Source: Sphingobacteriales bacterium
GTDB taxonomy: Bacteria > Bacteroidota > Bacteroidia > Chitinophagales > JADIYW01
DNA: 64,000 nucleotides
Reading direction: 5' to 3'
Assembly: GCA_016719635.1 (NCBI GenBank)
Contig: JADJYT010000016.1
Location: 248,001-312,000 of the forward strand
Under the pieces are notes generated by a model. That model was given only the letters and a program-made list of their open reading frames with translations. It was not told where the DNA came from and ran no database searches. How positions within the stretch are numbered: the stretch's first letter is position 1; each line of letters starts with the position of its first letter. This document shows positions 59,417 to 64,000 of this stretch, one piece after another. The translations under genes were made by a program, and so were the position numbers.

Positions 59417-59884
59417 ATGAAAACACAAACAAACATACTCTGCATTGCTGATAACAGCTTAAAGAGTTTACAACAGAAGATCATTCGAACCACCCTTGGT
59501 ATAATCCTGCTGATACTGATGCTTTTTATGCAGTCCTGCAAGAAGGAAAGCCTCTCCGGACCAGGTGGTGTTGATAGCAGGCTTACCGGCACCTGGCAAA
59601 ACCAGGAAATACTGGGAAGCGGCGATGTCACACAAACCAGTGTGGCAGAAATAACGTTTAATGCTGACGGCTCCGGATTTGAAGAAACATTTAGCCTGGG
59701 CCCGTTCGGACAAACCCCGAGAGAAAGAAGTAACTTTTCCTGGACAGCCAGAGGCGGTAATGTCATTCGCCTGCAGTTCGAGAATGGCTCTGCAGATTTT
59801 AAGGTTACCATTACCGACAGCGGCGATGGAATGGCCTTAACCTTTCCAAACGGCAATAGGGTAATATACTCAAGAATCGGATAG
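59417..59884 (+). CDS. Small lipocalin-like lipoprotein
   Basis: A 155-residue protein with a long basic n-region, a hydrophobic segment and a lipobox (LILMLFMQSC). The mature part has SRLTGTWQNQEIL, EITFNADGSGFEETF, NFSWTARGGNVIRLQF and MALTFPNGNRVIYS, the same pattern as the small secreted proteins (GTW, FNADG, W.ar.g). It differs in being lipid-anchored. It follows the KGINE lipoprotein by 38 bp and probably ends unit 2. Confidence 0.75.
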   Translation: MKTQTNILCIADNSLKSLQQKIIRTTLGIILLILMLFMQSCKKESLSGPGGVDSRLTGTWQNQEILGSGDVTQTSVAEITFNADGSGFEETFSLGPFGQTPRERSNFSWTARGGNVIRLQFENGSADFKVTITDSGDGMALTFPNGNRVIYSRIG

Positions 59885-59901
59885 CTTAAAATGCCGTTCT
59901 T

Positions 59902-59933
59902 TATATATAGCCGCCCCGGCGGTGGTTATATAT
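59902..59933. repeat. Inverted repeat between units 2 and 3
   Basis: TATATA arms flank a CCGCC/GGCGG core (within 59902-59933), giving an imperfect hairpin. It may terminate unit 2 but lacks a T-tract. Confidence 0.45.
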
Positions 59934-59940
59934 CTTAAAG

Positions 59941-60050
59941 CTACCGGTGGTTTTCCCTGAATATTTTCTTTGGTGGTATAAGCTGAAGATAAACGCCCCT
60001 GTTTGAACGAATTTTACACTATCAAATAACAAACACTAAAAATAAACAAA
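59941..60050 (+). promoter_or_regulatory. Conserved lipoprotein-unit leader, copy 3
   Basis: GGTGGTTT starts at 59946 and GGTGGTAT at 59972, again 26 bp apart, followed by GCTGAAGATAAA, GTTTGAACGAATTTTACAC and CAAA before the ATG at 60051. The alignment with copies 2 and 4 places the start codon of this unit. Confidence 0.75.
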
Positions 60051-60506
60051 ATGAAATCGAAGATTCACGAACTCAAAAACTTAAAAACGAAGACAATGAG
60101 TAAGATTGTCACAACAATCGCAATCCTGGTATTTATGACATTATCAACGGCATTCGGACAAACTAAAAAGATTGACAGGGCCATCGTTGGCAACTGGGCT
60201 CAGCAGGACATGATTGCCAGCAGCGGATACGGTGATTATGCCTCTTACACATCTGTGACCTATTACCAGTTTTCGGCAGACGGTACCGTTTGTGTGACAG
60301 ACGGAGGATCGGTAAGCAGCGGAAACGACTGGAGCTACAGCGGGAAAGGCGGAAACGCTAATTGCGGCAAATGGTATGTTCAAGACGGGTATATCTGCTT
60401 TGAGCAAAACGGTCAGCCATACGGATACATCAAATACACGCTCCACAACGGAAAGCTGGTGTTGGGTCAAAGTGGAAATTACAAATTCTTAGAACCGGCA
60501 AATTAA
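60051..60506 (+). CDS. Small secreted lipocalin-like protein, unit 3
   Basis: A 151-residue protein. I chose ATG 60051 because it has the same position relative to the conserved leader as in the other units; ATG 60096 would give a plain signal peptide (MSKIVTTIAILVFMTLSTA). The mature part carries RAIVGNWAQQDMI, YYQFSADGTVCVT, NCGKWYVQDGYICFEQ and GKLVLGQSGNYKFL, again a small lipocalin-like pattern. Less similar to the 58101 protein but with the same order of motifs. It is followed by a KGINE lipoprotein. Confidence 0.78.
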   Translation: MKSKIHELKNLKTKTMSKIVTTIAILVFMTLSTAFGQTKKIDRAIVGNWAQQDMIASSGYGDYASYTSVTYYQFSADGTVCVTDGGSVSSGNDWSYSGKGGNANCGKWYVQDGYICFEQNGQPYGYIKYTLHNGKLVLGQSGNYKFLEPAN

Positions 60507-60524
60507 TCAAAAAAATTAATAATT

Positions 60525-61337
60525 ATGAAAACGAACAAAACAATCAGAAGTAGGGTAGCCATGATGGTTATCCTCTTCGCAGCAGCGGCAACAGGTTGCA
60601 AAAAAGAAAGTGAAATAACGCCCGGCAACGGCATAAACACCCCGCCGGTCAACCCGGTTGCGACAGCGGTATCTACCAAACCAAGAAGTATTATTACTTC
60701 TGAAAACGGAACAGATTTACGAAAGCAGATTTACGAGTATGATGCTCAAGGCAAGCTGACAAAATATGAGTCAACCGGCACTTCATCAGATTCTGTATTA
60801 GTGAATGGAAACAGCGTTACATTTAAAAGACCTGGTTCAAATAATGCCGTCCTGGTGCTTACTTTTAATCCTGACAAGACCTTCAAGGCATCATTTACTG
60901 CTAACACACAGTTTGATTTCATAAACAACCAGTCAAAACTAAGCAGGATGACGCAGGCCAGCCCTAACAACATACCTGCAACAGATGCCGTATTTAACTA
61001 TACCAATAATAATATTGGCTCAATGGCCTCTGAAATCCGAGTTGAGTTGGATTACTTCGATAACCTGCCATACCAAAAGGGTATCAATGAAATACCAATA
61101 GCGCTGAAACCGATAAAATATTATAAAATAATGGAACAGGAAAACGCCACATCGACGGTATTGTACAACAAAATGCTTAGAAGTGTAAGCCTGGTTTCCG
61201 GCAGCAGAAGAGAAACGCACGAGTATACATATGCGTTCGATGCAGATCGCCGGGTAACTCAAATAAATGAACTGATAACAAATTCAACCGCTACATCATC
61301 TTCTCAAAGAATTTTAAAAAGCAGCGTTTCCTACTGA
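60525..61337 (+). CDS. 'KGINE' family lipoprotein, unit 3
   Basis: A 270-residue lipoprotein (MKTNKTIRSRVAMMVILFAA, lipobox ATGC). The start is 19 bp after the small protein gene's stop. It contains KQIYEYDAQGKLTKYES, FNYTNNNIGSMASEIRV, LPYQKGINEIPIALKPIKYY, MEQENATSTVLYNKML and YAFDADRRVTQINE, in the order found in the unit 1 and unit 2 proteins. A strong terminator follows. Unassigned function; likely outer-membrane anchored. Confidence 0.78.
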   Translation: MKTNKTIRSRVAMMVILFAAAATGCKKESEITPGNGINTPPVNPVATAVSTKPRSIITSENGTDLRKQIYEYDAQGKLTKYESTGTSSDSVLVNGNSVTFKRPGSNNAVLVLTFNPDKTFKASFTANTQFDFINNQSKLSRMTQASPNNIPATDAVFNYTNNNIGSMASEIRVELDYFDNLPYQKGINEIPIALKPIKYYKIMEQENATSTVLYNKMLRSVSLVSGSRRETHEYTYAFDADRRVTQINELITNSTATSSSQRILKSSVSY

Positions 61338-61390
61338 TTCTTAAAACCCAAAAGAATAAAGAGATATTCGGTAAGTTTTTATTTGATGGG

Positions 61391-61427
61391 GTTCCGGAAC
61401 TTTAATAGTTTCGGAACTTTTTTTTAT
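61391..61427 (+). terminator. Intrinsic terminator after unit 3
   Basis: GTTCCGGAACT (61391-61401) pairs with AGTTTCGGAAC (61407-61417) with one G-T pair, followed by a long T-tract. Confidence 0.88.
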
Positions 61428-61440
61428 TTCTCAATCAGCA

Positions 61441-61548
61441 ACGGGTGGTTTTCCCTGGGTATTTTCTTTGGTGGTTTAGGCTAAAGATAAACACTCCCGT
61501 TTGAACGAATTTTACACTTTCAAATTACAAACACTATAAATATACAAA
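61441..61548 (+). promoter_or_regulatory. Conserved lipoprotein-unit leader, copy 4
   Basis: GGTGGTTT at 61444-61451 and again at 61470-61477 (26 bp apart), followed by GCTAAAGATAAA and GTTTGAACGAATTTTACAC. It precedes the frameshifted lipoprotein gene directly, without a small secreted protein gene. Confidence 0.75.
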
Positions 61549-62296
61549 ATGAAAACGAACCAAAAGATCAGAAGTAGGACAGCCATGATGGGTATCCTCT
61601 TCGCCGTAAATATGTCCTGCTGTAAAAAAGAAACCCTCAATGCAGCTCCTGCTGGCGTTAACAGAAAACCGGTTTCTATAATTACCCAAACCGACAGAGG
61701 CGAGATTGTATCTGAAGAAAAATTTACCTGTGAAAAAAAATCTGTTGGTGAAATATATTTCTATCGGATCTGCCCTGAAAGATTCTATGCTTATCATTCA
61801 GGACAATAACCGTTCCGGGGTGGAGGCATACTTTACCTTTGGAAGAAGGGTTTTTAAAAATGAAACAATACTTGACCCCGGACAGCAAATAACACAATCC
61901 TCCACCAATCCGTTAAGTTCTCAAATGGCAGATGTTGTATATACAGATAATAACATCGCCGGTTTTGTTACAGGGAATGACACGGTAAGTATCACGTATT
62001 ATGATGAACTGGATTACCAAAAAGGAATAAATGCAATTCCTGCCGGACTGCCGATGCTCAGACATTTCCGTTTGCTCGAACTCAATGATATGACCTCCAC
62101 CAAACTGTATTCAAAACTTATAAAGTCCGTAAGATTCAAGAATTTCAGTTCAATCAACAACCTGTTTATAAACAATTATGATTACACATTTGACGCACAA
62201 GGGAGAATTACAGAAATCCGAGACGAATCGTCTTTTGGAACTATCGGATTTGTATTTTCAAGTTCAACAAAAACAAGAACCATTTCCTACAAATAA
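61549..62296 (+). pseudogene. 'KGINE' family lipoprotein, frameshifted at an A8 tract (unit 4)
   Basis: The N-terminal part (61549 on: MKTNQKIRSRTAMMGILFA, lipobox MSC, then PVSIITQTDRGEIV) is in one frame and the rest (NNRSGVEAYFTFGRR ... LDYQKGINAIPAGLP ... LYSKLIKSVRF ... FDAQGRITEI) is in the frame +1 to it, so neither reading frame is complete. The switch point coincides with A8 at 61733-61740. Restoring one frame gives a protein of about 249 residues like its paralogues. It may be a decayed gene, a phase-variable gene switched off, or a sequencing error at the homopolymer. Confidence 0.75.
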
Positions 62297-62322
62297 ATCC
62301 CCTATGCTGTTTGAAAAGTAAG

Positions 62323-62345
62323 AACCGCTCCTTCCGGCGGTTTTT
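62323..62345 (+). terminator. Intrinsic terminator after unit 4
   Basis: AACCGC (62323-62328) pairs with GCGGTT (62337-62342) with an 8-nt loop and a T-tract; it lies 27 bp after the lipoprotein stop and touches the end of the convergent kinase gene. Confidence 0.65.
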
Positions 62346-62346
62346 G

Positions 62347-64000
62347 CTATAACGGTATCTCAACATTTATGGAGGTTCCCTTTCCTGCTGCAGAATCAAT
62401 ATCCATTTTTCCACCCATCAGCTCTATCCTTTGCTGCATACTGTGCAGGCCGATACCCTCCATGTTTATAATCGTCTCCACATCAAACCCTTTGCCATCA
62501 TCTTCCACTGCCAGGGAAAGCCGCTGTTCATGTCTGCTTACCTGTACCAATACTTCTTTTGCGGCAGCATATTTTAAAATATTATTCAGCAGCTCCTGAA
62601 TAATACGATAGGCCAGTAGTTCCATTTTAGCCGGCAGGCGTTCTTCCAGTCCATAATGCTGAAAATCTATTTTCAGATTACCGCTATTTTCCGCCTGCCT
62701 GCAAAACTGTTCCAAAGCCTCCACCAGTCCTAAGCGCTCCAGCGCGGAAGGCATCAGCGCATGCGATATCTTTCGGATGTCCTGTGAAGCCGTATTCAAT
62801 AAGTCCAGCGCTGCATTATATTCGTGGTCGTTTTGAATCTCCTTACGTGATTTTTTAAAATTCGTGAACTGCAGTTTGATCATACTCATCAAGCCGCCGA
62901 TACCGTCGTGCAGCTCTTTGGCCAGCCGCATACGCTCCTGCTCCTCACCATCCATAATCGCCTGGGTCAGTTCTAATTTTTTCTGCTGCTCAATGGTCAC
63001 AATTTTATTTTGCAGCAAGACCTGCCGTTGTCTGAAAAAGATATAAACCATAACCGCGCCCGCCAGTAAAACCGCCAGTAAAAAGATTGTAATAATCAGT
63101 CGTGTTTTTGCCTGTCTTATTTTCACCTGCTGTTGGGCAATCTGCGTTTCCTTCTTGGCGGTTTGGTATTTCGTTTCGAGTTCATTCAGTGTGTTGTTTC
63201 TTTTTTCAGAAAAAACACTGTCGTTGTATTGCTGGAAAAGCTGTGCCGCCAGGTAGGCGTTTTTATAGTCCCCGGTGAGCGCATAATATTCTTTTTTCAA
63301 CGCATACAGATTCTTATACAACTGGAACGAATTCGATTTCTGCGCATATACCATCCCTTTATCAATGGCGGTATTGGCATCCGGCAACCGTCTAAGTTTC
63401 AAATGTATCGCTGCATTTTTGATATACGCCAGGCAAATATCATATTCTGCTCCCGTCTTTAAAATATAGGATAAATAGGCAGCTGCGGAGCGTTGCGCTT
63501 CTGTGGGCTTGTTGTCTGCCAGATAGTATTCGGTGAATGCCTTACAGGCATACGCCTGCACAAAATCATCATCGATAGCCTTACCGATGCCAAGCGCCTC
63601 GGCCGCGAGTGTCTTCGCACTGTCCGGCATTTTATTGTTCACAAATGCCACAGACAAATCGTGTGCAATCATTCCGATGCTGAACGAATCTTTCTCTTTT
63701 AACGACGTCTGATACGCCAATTTGTTATACACCAGATTCTTTTGGTATTGTTCCGTGTTGTTATAAATGGAGGCGATATTGCTGAAACAAATTGTAAGTC
63801 CCTTATAAAAATTAATCTGCTCAAAGAGGGCGGCGGCTTTGAGGTAATGTTGAATCGATAAATCAAAATATCCTTTTCGCTGGTAAATGTTAGCGATGGT
63901 ATTGTACGTAATACCCTGTTCCTTAATGTTGTTAAGCTGCTGAAAAATGGCTGTGGCATTTTTACAATATGCCATAGCCTTGTCTATATCCGTCTGGCTG
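62347..64000 (-). CDS. TPR-containing sensor histidine kinase (HisKA_3 type), N-terminus cut off
   Basis: The frame continues past the right edge, so the N-terminus is missing; at least 550 residues are visible. Order: TPR repeats (for example ITYNTIANIYQRKGYFDLSIQHY), one membrane helix (LIITIFLLAVLLAGAVMVYIF), a coiled coil, the H-box RLAKELHDGIGGLMSM (HisKA_3 family) and the ATP-binding domain with IIQELLNNILKYA (N-box), VEDDGKGFD and GIGLHSMQQRIELMGG (G-boxes). This architecture pairs with LuxR/NarL-type response regulators. Periplasmic TPR sensing is likely. Its location next to the lipoprotein units makes it one candidate regulator. Confidence 0.92.
   Translation of the reverse strand, partial: SQTDIDKAMAYCKNATAIFQQLNNIKEQGITYNTIANIYQRKGYFDLSIQHYLKAAALFEQINFYKGLTICFSNIASIYNNTEQYQKNLVYNKLAYQTSLKEKDSFSIGMIAHDLSVAFVNNKMPDSAKTLAAEALGIGKAIDDDFVQAYACKAFTEYYLADNKPTEAQRSAAAYLSYILKTGAEYDICLAYIKNAAIHLKLRRLPDANTAIDKGMVYAQKSNSFQLYKNLYALKKEYYALTGDYKNAYLAAQLFQQYNDSVFSEKRNNTLNELETKYQTAKKETQIAQQQVKIRQAKTRLIITIFLLAVLLAGAVMVYIFFRQRQVLLQNKIVTIEQQKKLELTQAIMDGEEQERMRLAKELHDGIGGLMSMIKLQFTNFKKSRKEIQNDHEYNAALDLLNTASQDIRKISHALMPSALERLGLVEALEQFCRQAENSGNLKIDFQHYGLEERLPAKMELLAYRIIQELLNNILKYAAAKEVLVQVSRHEQRLSLAVEDDGKGFDVETIINMEGIGLHSMQQRIELMGGKMDIDSAAGKGTSINVEIPL

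Noticed and set aside
13703..62296. Insertion sequences or a transposon as carriers of the duplicated cassettes
   Set aside because: No transposase, integrase, terminal inverted repeats or target-site duplications were seen at the cassette edges.

Overview
The window is a chromosomal segment of a member of the Bacteroidota, probably from the Chitinophagales/Saprospirales/Cytophagales side of the phylum rather than Bacteroides. The evidence is type IX secretion (a PorP/SprF protein, a PKD adhesin with a gliding-type C-terminal domain, and two secreted esterases with C-terminal sorting domains), many SPII lipoproteins, TAnnTTTG promoter boxes, DUF5606, a class II HMG-CoA reductase with type 2 IPP isomerase, and GC-rich palindromic repeats typical of the phylum. 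I found no tRNA, rRNA, CRISPR array, transposase or phage genes.

Layout. 0-3.2 kb: mevalonate-pathway genes (GHMP kinase fragment, HMG-CoA reductase, IPP isomerase) with a flavodoxin-fold reductase. 3.3-7.7 kb: a lipoprotein, a YgjP-type metallopeptidase, an MntR/DtxR regulator divergent from an Nramp transporter with a visible operator, and HemJ. 7.9-13.7 kb: coaX with an outer-membrane protein and a TPR protein, an amidohydrolase, and rlmN. 13.7-16.4 kb: a small secreted protein plus lipoprotein pair, divergent from an ECF sigma factor with a four-helix membrane partner. 16.4-19.2 kb: a peroxide defence block (OxyR, Dps, AhpC, AhpD). 19.4-24.8 kb: PKD adhesin and PorP/SprF. 25-28.5 kb: a membrane protein, a periplasmic HMA protein and a membrane pyrophosphatase with a cysteine-rich tail. 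29-31.4 kb: a lipoprotein and an esterase. 31.6-43.8 kb: mfd, a GH13 glucosidase, hemN, a PaiB-like protein, a lipoprotein, a histone H1-like protein, an SDR and uvrB. 43.9-53.7 kb: tandem T9SS esterases, DUF5606, an M3 peptidase, thioredoxin-fold proteins, a lipase-like lipoprotein, a ceramidase-like membrane protein and gcvT. 53.8-62.3 kb: a second esterase-lipoprotein pair, an SPFH-GYF protein, DoxX, and a run of small secreted proteins and lipoproteins. The right edge cuts a TPR histidine kinase.

The most striking structure is a nested pair of inverted cassette duplications. A small secreted protein plus a 'KGINE' lipoprotein lies at 13.7-15.2 kb (minus) and again at 58.0-59.4 kb (plus). 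Inside this, an esterase plus lipoprotein lies at 29.0-31.5 kb (minus) and again at 53.8-56.2 kb (plus). The outer cassette includes a 537-nt near-identical inverted repeat. Its upstream leader occurs four times in the window and carries two GGTGGTTT-type half-sites exactly 26 bp apart in every copy. This suggests a lipoprotein regulon under one regulator; the divergent ECF sigma factor and the TPR histidine kinase are the nearby candidates. One family member (61.5-62.3 kb) is split by a frameshift at an A8 tract, so it may be phase-variable or decayed.
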